From Hyphomicrobiales bacterium (GTDB taxonomy: Bacteria; Pseudomonadota; Alphaproteobacteria; Rhizobiales; JAUVMS01), in assembly GCA_030600135.1 (NCBI GenBank), contig JAUVMS010000265.1:1-5610 (forward strand): a stretch of DNA of 5,610 bases. Direction: 5' to 3'. Under the pieces are notes generated by a model, which saw nothing but the letters and a program-made list of their open reading frames with translations, did no database searches and was not told the DNA's origin. Each line of letters starts with the position of its first letter. Within the stretch, counting starts at the first letter, position 1. Below are positions 1 to 5,407 of the stretch, one piece after another. Position numbers and translations under genes: made by a program.

Positions 1-141
1 GAACTGACATTGCGCCGCCAAAACCGCCAAACGTGACGCGGTCGCCTCACCATGTCTGGCAGCACCGAACGGTGCCACCATTTGCAACGCCGATACGGCG
101 AGGGCGAGCAGCAAGGCGAAATGGCCAATCTCGGTAATCAC
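1..141 (-). CDS. ccmF: CcmF (CycK) cytochrome c heme lyase subunit, N-terminal part, cut by the window edge
   Basis: CcmF is a polytopic inner-membrane protein that, with CcmH/CcmI, attaches heme from holo-CcmE to apocytochrome c in the periplasm (System I maturation). Only the first 47 codons are here; the family is about 650 residues, so the rest lies left of the window. I read it from the sequence: it begins MITEIGHFALLLALAVSALQ, the usual CcmF opening (a short start, then E-x-G-H-F-A and the first membrane helix). The start is GTG at 141-139, nine bases after a strong GGAGGG (156-151). No ATG is available in this frame after an in-frame TGA near 190, and the ATG near 164 opens another frame that stops quickly. 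It follows ccmE by 59 bases, consistent with the ccmI-ccmE-ccmF-ccmH operon order. The WWD heme-handling motif lies outside the window. Identity is fairly sure; the GTG start is likely. Confidence 0.87.
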   Translation of the reverse strand, partial: MITEIGHFALLLALAVSALQMVAPFGAARHGEATASRLAVLAAQCQF

Positions 142-200
142 CGTCGCAAACCCTCCACATTCATTGCCAGCAATTTGTGGGACATCTGATCACAATTCAG

Positions 201-665
201 TTAACTCCCACCCGACTTCGATGCTTTCCCCTCGTCGCCCTGCCAAACACCTTTCTTCTTGAGGGCATCGGCAACCTCAGCGGGCATATAGTTTTCATCG
301 TGCTTTGCAAGAACGCTGTCAGCTACAAAAACGCCGTCTGCACCCAACTTTCCCTCTGTCACGACGCCTTGACCTTCGCGAAAGAGATCAGGCAGCACAC
401 CCTCATAGGTTACCTTAATGGTGCGAGCGGTATCGGTCACGGCAAACTCGATCTGCGTGCTGGCACCTCGTATTACGCTCCCGTTTTCGACAAGTCCGCC
501 GAGCCTGAAGCGTTGGCCCGGCGAGATTTTCTTCTCCGCCACATCGCTTGGACTGTAAAAGAACACGATCGAGTCCTCGAGTGCGAACAGGACCAACGCA
601 ACCGCAACGCCCAGGACCGCCAAGCATAAGCCAATCAGCAAGGATCTGCGTTGTTTTCGTGTCAT
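201..665 (-). CDS. ccmE: CcmE (CycJ) periplasmic heme chaperone
   Basis: CcmE binds heme covalently on the periplasmic side of the inner membrane and passes it to the CcmF/CcmH heme lyase. The 154-residue protein has the full family layout. A basic N-terminus (MTRKQRR) and one membrane anchor (about residues 9-29) come first, then FFYSPSDVAEKK and a beta-barrel OB-fold domain (about 45-120) with the typical GQRFRLGGLVENGSV stretch. The heme-binding segment is LAKHDENYMPAE, in which His122 is the covalent heme ligand by family knowledge and Tyr126 the conserved axial residue. A flexible Lys/Gly/Ser-rich tail closes the protein. Length is normal. The ATG at 665-663 overlaps the ccmI stop codon in an ATGA junction, so translation is probably coupled, and GGAG lies seven bases upstream inside ccmI. 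The stop is TAA. Confidence 0.96.
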   Translation of the reverse strand: MTRKQRRSLLIGLCLAVLGVAVALVLFALEDSIVFFYSPSDVAEKKISPGQRFRLGGLVENGSVIRGASTQIEFAVTDTARTIKVTYEGVLPDLFREGQGVVTEGKLGADGVFVADSVLAKHDENYMPAEVADALKKKGVWQGDEGKASKSGGS

Positions 666-1855
666 GGCTTTGCTCCGACACCACCACCTGCACGTGAAAC
701 TAGTTTCAGTTTATTTGCCAGATCATCAAGTTGCTCGAGGGCCTTGGCATCGGACGAAAAGGCCTGGTGAGCGCGCGCGAGCGCTGCCTCCGCTTTGCCC
801 TGTTCACCCAAAACCACATAGGACCGCATGAGGCGCAACCATCCGCCGAGGTCGTTGCCGTCCTCTGCCAAGCGTGCCGCGAGACCATCGACCATCTGCC
901 GGATCATTTGCCCGCGTTCATCGCTCGTCATGTCCTGGGCCGCGGCAATGTCGGCGGCTTTCGGGCCGCGTTCGGCTTTGCCCTGCATCGCCACAACATC
1001 ATCGCCCGCTTCGGGCAACTGTGAAGCTATGTTCGCCAGGCGTGCCTCGACCAATGGTCGCCACCTTGCATCGGATTTGCCACGCTGTAGGAGCGCTTTG
1101 TAGGCTCGCTTAGCATCTTCAAGTTGGCCGTCCTGCTCCAGTGCGATCGCCAACCAAAAGCGTGGCATCAACCTGTCAGGCTCTAGCGCCAAAGCCCGCT
1201 CAAACGCCTTGCGGGCAGGCTCACCCACAATTCCGTTGTCTGCTAGGATCAGGGCTTCGGCGTATCCAACGAGCCGCTTGCCATTCTCGCCCAAAATCCT
1301 GGTCGCTCGCTCGTACGCATCGGCAGCGTCTCGAAATCTATTTTGGCGGAAATAGACCGGCGCGATGACGTCCCACCCCATGCCGTCCTCAGGGTGATCG
1401 CGCAAACGTGCCTCAACCTTTGCGACCAGGGCTTCGAGCCTTTGTGCGCCGTCGGGTTTGGAGACGAGTTCGGCGTGCGGATTGTCTGAAAGATGGGGCG
1501 AGCCGAGAGTGTGATAGAGCGGCAGGGCGAGGGCGGGAACAAGCACGAGGATGGCATAGCTCGGCCAACGCATGCCAGAAGTCGGAGCAACGTTGGCAGC
1601 GGCCAGGTCTTTGTCTCGAGCGCGATCGGCACTGGCCAACAGGCGGCGAGATATCTCGATACGGGCTGCTACAGCCTCGCTCTCGTTGATCAGCCCCTCT
1701 TGCCGCTCGACTTCAAGTTCGCGCAGTTGATCCTTATAGACTGCAGCATCCTTGCTTGCGTCGCCAGCCCGGCTTCCGACTTCGCGGATTAGCGGCAAAG
1801 CCAGGACGGCGACGACACCGAGCGTCATGAGGGCGAGTACGATCCAAGTGAGCAT
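662..1855 (-). CDS. ccmI: CcmI (CycH) cytochrome c biogenesis protein, TPR apocytochrome chaperone
   Basis: CcmI holds apocytochrome c in the periplasm and presents it to the CcmF/CcmH heme lyase. The 397 residues show a first membrane helix (about 3-22) and then a loop with the family signature YKDQLRELEVERQEG (40-54) and EAVAARIEISRRLL (60-73). A second membrane helix lies near 99-116. The rest is a long periplasmic domain of TPR-like helices (about 135-275, such as RDAADAYERA and ARKAFERALALEP, and again about 335-385) that would bind the C-terminal helix of apocytochromes. Length is typical of alphaproteobacterial CycH. The ATG at 1855 gives the expected MLTWIVLALMTL start. The purine-rich GAAGGG upstream is 17 bases away, too far for a normal ribosome site, so initiation may be weak. 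It heads the ccmIEF cluster. In Rhizobium, cycH mutants lack c-type cytochromes and are reported to have iron-uptake defects. Confidence 0.95.
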   Translation of the reverse strand: MLTWIVLALMTLGVVAVLALPLIREVGSRAGDASKDAAVYKDQLRELEVERQEGLINESEAVAARIEISRRLLASADRARDKDLAAANVAPTSGMRWPSYAILVLVPALALPLYHTLGSPHLSDNPHAELVSKPDGAQRLEALVAKVEARLRDHPEDGMGWDVIAPVYFRQNRFRDAADAYERATRILGENGKRLVGYAEALILADNGIVGEPARKAFERALALEPDRLMPRFWLAIALEQDGQLEDAKRAYKALLQRGKSDARWRPLVEARLANIASQLPEAGDDVVAMQGKAERGPKAADIAAAQDMTSDERGQMIRQMVDGLAARLAEDGNDLGGWLRLMRSYVVLGEQGKAEAALARAHQAFSSDAKALEQLDDLANKLKLVSRAGGGVGAKP

Positions 1856-1889
1856 TGATATCAGACGTCAATCCCTTCGACCGGCAACC

Positions 1890-1938
1890 TCGTATGATGA
1901 ACTGTGGTGGAGCAGCCACACTCGGTCGTATCATGAAC
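1890..1938 (-). repeat. 13-bp direct repeat flanking a small hairpin in the ccmI leader
   Basis: TCGTATGATGAAC (1890-1902) and TCGTATCATGAAC (1926-1938) agree at 12 of 13 bases, 36 bp start to start. Between them TGTGG (1903-1907) and CCACA (1916-1920) can pair over an 8-base loop. The arrangement is 13 to 51 bases before the ATG of ccmI. It could be a pair of operator sites or a leader RNA structure. I do not recognise it as an Irr, RirA or Fur box. Confidence 0.6.
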
Positions 1939-2001
1939 CGCCAAGTCGTCAAAAATCTGGTACCGGGAAGCGCACGAGCCAATCTGTTTCGCAGGCAGAG
2001 A

Positions 2002-2029
2002 ATCATAGGGATAGGCGGGGAAGTGTCCA
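2002..2029 (-). promoter_or_regulatory. candidate sigma-70-type promoter for the ccmI-ccmE-ccmF operon
   Basis: On the minus strand TGGACA (2029-2024) matches the -35 consensus at five of six bases. After a 16-base spacer TATGAT (2007-2002) matches the -10 consensus at five of six. Transcription would start near 1995, leaving a leader of about 140 bases before ccmI, and the site lies downstream of the hairpins that end the preceding gene. A weaker alternative nearer the gene is TTGACG (1952-1947) with TACGAC 16 bases on, overlapping the direct repeat. No start site has been measured. Confidence 0.5.
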
Positions 2030-2085
2030 GGGGCAAGTGACGACACGATCAGTCGAGTTCAATTGTTGCGGAGCGTGACCGAAAG

Positions 2086-2113
2086 GCTCACCAAATCAAT
2101 TGCTTTGGTGAGC
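2086..2113 (-). terminator. 10-bp perfect hairpin, probable terminator between the lipoprotein gene and ccmI
   Basis: GCTCACCAAA (2086-2095) and TTTGGTGAGC (2104-2113) are perfect inverted arms around an 8-base loop. On the minus strand the stem is followed by CCTTTCGG, a poor U-tract, so termination is plausible rather than certain. It lies 78 bases beyond the lipoprotein stop and upstream of the ccm promoter candidate, where a terminator would separate the two units. Confidence 0.55.
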
Positions 2114-2139
2114 TGAATTCATTCGCGAGCCTAGCGCAC

Positions 2140-2165
2140 GATCGGGCTACGCATACGGCCCGATC
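2140..2165 (-). terminator. 8-bp perfect hairpin 26 bases after the lipoprotein stop
   Basis: GATCGGGC (2140-2147) and GCCCGATC (2158-2165) form a GC-rich perfect stem with a 10-base loop. No run of T follows on the minus strand, so it is more likely an mRNA 3'-end stabiliser or part of a two-hairpin terminator with the stem at 2086-2113 than a classical intrinsic terminator. Confidence 0.45.
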
Positions 2166-2191
2166 AAAGCGACTACGACAAGGCAATAGCG

Positions 2192-2668
2192 TCAAGCGGC
2201 CTTGCGCCATGTCCCGTCACCGTTGCGACACGCTGTACCCCGCATGGTTTGCGGTTGGCCATCGATGTAGATGGTGTGGGTGTAGTCGCGGCAATCTTGC
2301 GCGCCGAGCTTGTATGGGCGTCCCGGCACAACCATGCCGTAGTGGCCAGAATCCGGGTTACGCCAGGGGGTCGCGGCACCAGATTGCCCCTGCTCCAGGG
2401 CCGAATACTCAGCGTAGCTGGCGGCGCGCCGATCGGCCTCGTCGAGCGAGCGACCGATTTCGCTACCTACAATACCGCCGACAACGGCACCAACTGCTGT
2501 CGCGACCGCCTTGCCCTGACCTTTGCCAAACTGATTGCCGATCACGCCGCCGGCAACCGCACCGATTGCCAATCCGGCATCTGATTTGGTTAGCTCACCA
2601 TTGGGTCCGCTGCAGCCCGCAAGTGCCACCGCAATGGTCAAAACCGCCATAAGTGCTGAAAAATGCAT
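2192..2668 (-). CDS. glycine-zipper surface lipoprotein (17-kDa antigen / RT0821-Lpp0805 type)
   Basis: This is a predicted outer-membrane or surface lipoprotein of unknown precise role. The 158 residues start with a hydrophobic signal ending in the lipobox LAGC (16-19); Cys19 should be lipidated. Residues about 32-72 form the glycine zipper that marks this family (GLAIGAVAGGVIGNQFGKG, then GAVVGGIVGSEIG), probably a pair of membrane-inserting helices. A short linker with DEADRRAA follows. The C-terminal domain carries WRNPDSGHYG, two cysteines (126 and 147) and the usual ending GTACRNGDGTW. Length and layout are normal for the family. The ATG at 2668-2666 is preceded by AGGGG five bases upstream. 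It sits 157 bases after feuQ and in the same direction, so it may be expressed separately or by read-through. A promoter before it is not clear (best -10-like TATAAG at 2750-2745, no good -35). Such proteins are often envelope-stress genes; no function is proved by the sequence. Confidence 0.9.
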   Translation of the reverse strand: MHFSALMAVLTIAVALAGCSGPNGELTKSDAGLAIGAVAGGVIGNQFGKGQGKAVATAVGAVVGGIVGSEIGRSLDEADRRAASYAEYSALEQGQSGAATPWRNPDSGHYGMVVPGRPYKLGAQDCRDYTHTIYIDGQPQTMRGTACRNGDGTWRKAA

Positions 2669-2689
2669 GAGTGCCCCTGATCATGATTT

Positions 2690-2737
2690 GGGGAGCCGGT
2701 TTGAAAAGAAGTCGCGGCCAGGCGATGGGGGCTCCCC
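2690..2737 (-). repeat. 8-bp inverted repeat in the lipoprotein gene leader
   Basis: GGGGAGCC (2690-2697) and GGCTCCCC (2730-2737) are perfect inverted arms separated by 32 bases. In the minus-strand transcript the arm nearer the gene reads GGCUCCCC and ends 21 bases before the ATG. Its CCCC could instead pair with the AGGGG ribosome site, so two mutually exclusive structures can be drawn. This is a drawing, not evidence of regulation. Confidence 0.4.
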
Positions 2738-2825
2738 TGGTTCGCTTATATGGAAACCTATAATTCGCTCGATTCGGGCGAAAATTCGACCCCTGCATGA
2801 TCCGCTGCACACAGTGGCAAAAAGC

Positions 2826-4220
2826 TCACGCCGCCGGCAACACCAAACGGGCACGCAGCCCACCAAGTGGCGCATCTGCGAGGTCGAATGAGCCTTGATA
2901 GAGTTCCGCTAGATCGCCGACGATTGAGAGCCCGAGACCGGATCCCGGTTTGCTTTCATCGAGGCGCCGCCCGCGTTTGAGCGCCATCTGGCGCTGGTCG
3001 GGACTGAGCCCCGGCCCATCGTCGTCGACGGTTATGACAAGTGCGGCCGCCTCACCCTTGATCTCGGAATCGACCCGGCTTGCCTTCAGCGCAACGACAC
3101 CTGACGCCCACTTGCAAGCATTGTCCATGAGATTGCCGAGCATCTCTTCGAGATCCTGACGTTCGCCCCGAAATCGCAAATCGGCCGGACAATCGATCTC
3201 GAATGACAACTGGCGCTCTTCAAAGATCCGGCTGAGAGCCCGTGCCAATCCCGCCACCACCGGCTCCACCTCTGTCACCCCTCCGATGACGCCAGTTCGA
3301 GCCGCCATGCGGGCGCGATCGAGATAGAGATTGATTTGGTCGCGCATGACTTGGGCTTGTTCATTGACTTTGCTAGCGAGCTGGTTCTCGCTCGTGCGTG
3401 CCTCGTTCATGATGACCGATAGCGGTGTCTTGAGCGCATGCGCCAGATTGCCGACATGGGTCCTCGCACGCTCGATGATGTCCTGGTTCGACTTGATGAG
3501 CGCATTGAGTTCGGTCTGCAGCGGGGTGATTTCGACGGGGAGTTCGCCTTCGAGCCGGTCGGCTTCGCCCGATCGAATGCGCGCTAGCCCATTCTCGATC
3601 TTGCGCAGTGGCTGCAGCCCGAAGCGGACCTGAAGCAAGGTGAGTGCCAACAAGCCAAGCCCCAGCACACCGAGCGACATTCCGAGATAAAAGGCGAAAT
3701 TGGCAACCGCCTGGTCGATTTCGTCACGGTTGCCGGTAATTGTGTAGAGATAGTCCGTCGGCGTTTCGCCGCTACTGTCCTGGACCCTTATTTGGTTCAC
3801 CCGCAATCTTTGCCCGTCGGGCAGGCGGTGGTTGTAAAGCACGCCGGAATCACTGGGATTGGATAGGCCAGAAGGCGGAGGCAACTTGAGCGGCTGGCCA
3901 GTGAGGGAATTCGACAACAGGCGCCAGTTTTGGTTCCGGCTATCGAACGGCTCTATCTGCCAATACCACCCGTTGGCAACCGGCAAATTGAACAGCAGAT
4001 CGCCAAATTCCGCGGGCTTTCTTGGCGGTGAGCCGTCGCCGGATGCGCTGGCAAGCTGCAGCAGGCTCATGAGATCGCCGAGGCGGATATCGAAATCCTG
4101 CTCGATTTGGGTGCGGTAGAATGAACTGAGCAGATAGCCGGCAATGGGCAGCACGACGAGCGACCACAAAGCGGCAGCCGCGATAAGCCGTACTGCGAGC
4201 GAATTAAGCCTCATCCGCAT
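2826..4220 (-). CDS. feuQ: FeuQ-type sensor histidine kinase (PhoQ/EnvZ-like)
   Basis: This is a membrane sensor kinase that autophosphorylates on histidine and passes phosphate to the adjacent regulator FeuP. From the ATG at 4220 the protein has 464 residues. It shows a first membrane helix (about 11-32), a periplasmic sensor domain of about 140 residues and a second membrane helix (about 175-197). A HAMP-like linker leads to the H-box NLAHALKTPLSVI with phospho-acceptor His261. The ATPase domain has the N-box NLMDNACKW (key Asn367), the G1 box DDDGPGLS (about 399-406) and the G2 box GSGLGLSI (about 426-433). All catalytic motifs are intact. The frame stays open to a GTG at 4247, and an ATG at 4214 is also possible. 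I prefer 4220, or 4214, since either gives a short overlap (17 or 11 bases) with feuP. No clear ribosome site precedes any of them, which suggests translational coupling. The name rests on linkage to feuP and the ccm genes. Confidence 0.9.
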   Translation of the reverse strand: MRMRLNSLAVRLIAAAALWSLVVLPIAGYLLSSFYRTQIEQDFDIRLGDLMSLLQLASASGDGSPPRKPAEFGDLLFNLPVANGWYWQIEPFDSRNQNWRLLSNSLTGQPLKLPPPSGLSNPSDSGVLYNHRLPDGQRLRVNQIRVQDSSGETPTDYLYTITGNRDEIDQAVANFAFYLGMSLGVLGLGLLALTLLQVRFGLQPLRKIENGLARIRSGEADRLEGELPVEITPLQTELNALIKSNQDIIERARTHVGNLAHALKTPLSVIMNEARTSENQLASKVNEQAQVMRDQINLYLDRARMAARTGVIGGVTEVEPVVAGLARALSRIFEERQLSFEIDCPADLRFRGERQDLEEMLGNLMDNACKWASGVVALKASRVDSEIKGEAAALVITVDDDGPGLSPDQRQMALKRGRRLDESKPGSGLGLSIVGDLAELYQGSFDLADAPLGGLRARLVLPAA

Positions 4221-4875
4221 CCGGTGAGAGACAGTATCCGAGACCACGAACGGTTTTGATCATCTCGGCCGGAATCTTCTTGCGCAGGCGGCCGACGAAA
4301 ACCTCTATCGTATTGGAATCGCGGTCAAAATCTTGCTCATAGAGATGCTCTACCAATTCCGTTCGGGAAACCACGCGGCCACTGTGGTGCATCAAATAGG
4401 AAAGCAGCCGGTACTCGTGGGAGGTGAGTTTGATCGGCACGCCGTCGACCGTCAGGCGGGCAAGCTTGGTGTCGAGCGCGAGCACACCGCATTCGATTTC
4501 GCTCTTGGCATGGCCGGTCGAGCGCCGCAGAAGCGCGCGAACACGCGCAAGCACCTCTTCCATGTGGAAAGGTTTGGTCACGTAGTCGTCCGCCCCGGCA
4601 TCCATGCCGGCGACCTTCTCGCTCCATCGGTCGCGCGCGGTCAGGATCAGCACCGGCATCTTGCGGTCGTCGCGGCGCCATTGCTCCAAAATGCTAATGC
4701 CGTTGAGATCAGGCAGGCCGAGATCGAGGATGACAGCGTCATAGGGCTCAGTATCACCGAGAAAGTGCCCTTCCTCGCCGCGATTGGTCGCGTCGACTGC
4801 GTAACCCGCCTGGCTCAGCGCACTCACCAGCTGACGGTTGATATCGTCGTCATCTTCAACAACCAGAAGACGCAC
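4204..4875 (-). CDS. feuP: FeuP-type OmpR/PhoB-family response regulator
   Basis: This is a cytoplasmic DNA-binding regulator phosphorylated by FeuQ. The 223 residues start MRLLVVEDDDD, with the acidic pocket Glu7/Asp8/Asp9. Phospho-acceptor Asp51 lies in AVILDLGLPDLNG, Thr79 in LILTARD and Lys101 in YVTKPF. The C-terminal winged helix (about 128-217) contains LTSHEYRLLSYLM, the recognition helix SNTIEVFVGRLRKKI and the wing TVRGLGYCL. I chose the GTG at 4875 because GGAG lies eight bases upstream and the beta-1 strand then begins as usual. Longer starts (GTG 4926, ATG 4896) would add residues encoded by the promoter region. In Sinorhizobium meliloti FeuP controls ndvA (cyclic glucan export), and in R. 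leguminosarum feuPQ was linked to iron uptake; the target here is unknown. Its last codons overlap feuQ. The response-regulator class is certain, the feuP name likely. Confidence 0.94.
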   Translation of the reverse strand: MRLLVVEDDDDINRQLVSALSQAGYAVDATNRGEEGHFLGDTEPYDAVILDLGLPDLNGISILEQWRRDDRKMPVLILTARDRWSEKVAGMDAGADDYVTKPFHMEEVLARVRALLRRSTGHAKSEIECGVLALDTKLARLTVDGVPIKLTSHEYRLLSYLMHHSGRVVSRTELVEHLYEQDFDRDSNTIEVFVGRLRKKIPAEMIKTVRGLGYCLSPDADEA

Positions 4876-4908
4876 GGTGCAGGCTCCATATCCCATTCGC
4901 CCGACACC

Positions 4909-4914
4909 ATTATA
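4909..4914 (-). promoter_or_regulatory. candidate -10 element of a feuP promoter in the feuN-feuP junction
   Basis: The minus strand carries a perfect TATAAT at 4914-4909, 33 bases before the feuP GTG, inside the 60-base gap after feuN. A start near 4902 would give a leader of about 27 bases carrying the GGAG site. The matching -35 is poor (AGCATT at 17 bases spacing, lying over the end of feuN), so an activator may be needed, or feuP may be read mainly from the feuN promoter. Confidence 0.42.
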
Positions 4915-4935
4915 TAGTGCGACCACCCAACAATG

Positions 4936-5259
4936 CTACTCCTTGAACGGCTTCTCGGCATCCACGGTCAGGTTCTTGAGCTTGCCCGACTTTCCGTAGA
5001 TCAAAAGGCGATAGACGTATTGACCCTTTTTTGAGCAAAGACTCATCCTGAGAAGTTTTCCCGGCACCTTGCCCTTTGCCAACTTGAGCACGGTCTTGGG
5101 GGCAACCAGCGAATGCTCACGCACGATCGGTCCGGCCTTGGACCAATCCTCGACGCAGTCAAGCTCCTTGCTTGCTAACCCAACGGTGCCCGAGGCGATC
5201 AGCGCCATCAAGCCGCCGATCGCGCAGGCGCAAACGAGTATCCGCATTTTCATCATCAT
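4936..5259 (-). CDS. feuN: FeuN-like small periplasmic protein, candidate inhibitor of FeuQ
   Basis: From the ATG at 5259 this is a 107-residue exported protein. A signal peptide (MMMKMRILVCACAIGGLM and on to about Ala29, cut near GLA/S) leads to a mature part of about 78 residues. That part has two cysteines (35 and 75) likely to form a disulfide and the pattern DCVEDWSKAGPIVREHSL, then LCSKKGQYVYRLLIYGKSGK and VDAEKPF. The fold resembles a single PepSY-like unit, which is inference. In Sinorhizobium meliloti, FeuN is a small periplasmic protein encoded just upstream of feuPQ that restrains FeuQ signalling and is essential because of that. Position, size and export all fit, so I assign feuN mainly by context. 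The frame is open further upstream only through non-ATG codons. There is no ribosome site before the ATG cluster (5259, 5256, 5253, 5247), so the exact start is unsure and translation could be nearly leaderless. The stop is TAG, 60 bases before feuP. Confidence 0.72.
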   Translation of the reverse strand: MMMKMRILVCACAIGGLMALIASGTVGLASKELDCVEDWSKAGPIVREHSLVAPKTVLKLAKGKVPGKLLRMSLCSKKGQYVYRLLIYGKSGKLKNLTVDAEKPFKE

Positions 5260-5271
5260 TTCGGCAGGCAA

Positions 5272-5302
5272 ACTAGAGCGCCCGACTTGAACCTGAGATG
5301 AA
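5272..5302 (-). promoter_or_regulatory. candidate FeuP operator and promoter of feuN
   Basis: On the plus strand TGAA occurs at 5288-5291 and 5299-5302, that is TGAACctgagaTGAAT, two half-sites 11 bp apart. On the coding strand this reads TTCATCTCAGGTTCA. An 11-bp direct repeat is the usual geometry for OmpR/PhoB-family dimers. Ten bases downstream of it lies TCTAGT (5277-5272), a four-of-six -10, which is where an activator box of the PhoP type would sit. Transcription would then start near 5265, only about six bases before the ATG. This suggests autoregulation of feuN-feuP-feuQ but is inferred from geometry alone. Confidence 0.42.
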
Positions 5303-5367
5303 TGCGCAATGCCACAATTCAGTTCGACGGCGCCGGAGGATCGGGCCCGTGAGGTGCCAATGGGATC

Positions 5368-5395
5368 CGCACCGGCCCACAGCAATGCCGGTGCG
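5368..5395 (-). terminator. 9-bp hairpin after the right-edge gene fragment
   Basis: CGCACCGGC (5368-5376) and GCCGGTGCG (5387-5395) form a perfect GC-rich stem with a 10-base loop, 12 bases beyond the stop of the fragment at 5408. A run ATTTT follows on the plus strand but none on the minus strand, so it is a better intrinsic terminator for plus-strand transcription. For the minus-strand gene it would be an imperfect one. It separates the fragment from the feuN promoter region. Confidence 0.5.
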
Positions 5396-5407
5396 ATTTT
5401 GCGAGAG

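Larger units (their letters stand above)
1856..2191. other. 336-bp gene-free region between the lipoprotein gene and ccmI
   Basis: I find no convincing gene here; the short open frames lack a ribosome site and family-like sequence. Reading in the minus direction it holds two perfect hairpins just after the lipoprotein gene (arms at 2140-2165 and 2086-2113). Next is a promoter candidate for the ccm operon (2002-2029), then a 13-bp direct repeat enclosing a small hairpin (1890-1938). An 8-bp palindrome TGATATCA abuts the ccmI start codon (1856-1863). The implied ccmI leader is about 140 bases, long enough to carry post-transcriptional control. Confidence 0.7.

Noticed and set aside
177..629. 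A 150-codon plus-strand open frame opposite ccmE
   Set aside because: ccmE on the other strand has its full motif set; the plus-strand product has no recognisable domain.
1856..2085. Short open frames of about 60 to 110 codons on both strands in the ccmI leader
   Set aside because: No ribosome sites, no hydrophobic or domain-like features, and they overlap the promoter and repeats.
2741..2763. AT-rich near-palindrome TTATATGGAAACCTATAA before the lipoprotein gene as an operator
   Set aside because: The arms match over only five AT base pairs with mismatches inside, which can arise by chance.
4333..4917. A long plus-strand open frame of 194 codons opposite feuP
   Set aside because: It is antisense to a gene with all response-regulator motifs intact; its translation shows no family features and it has no ribosome site. 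High GC explains the open frame.
4876..4926. A longer FeuP starting at GTG 4926 or ATG 4896
   Set aside because: The extra residues are encoded by the -10 box and ribosome-site region and precede the normal beta-1 strand; the GTG at 4875 has a well-placed GGAG.
5260..5385. A longer FeuN start at the TTG near 5385
   Set aside because: The added residues would precede a normal signal peptide, they cover the promoter and operator candidate, and the start is a weak TTG.
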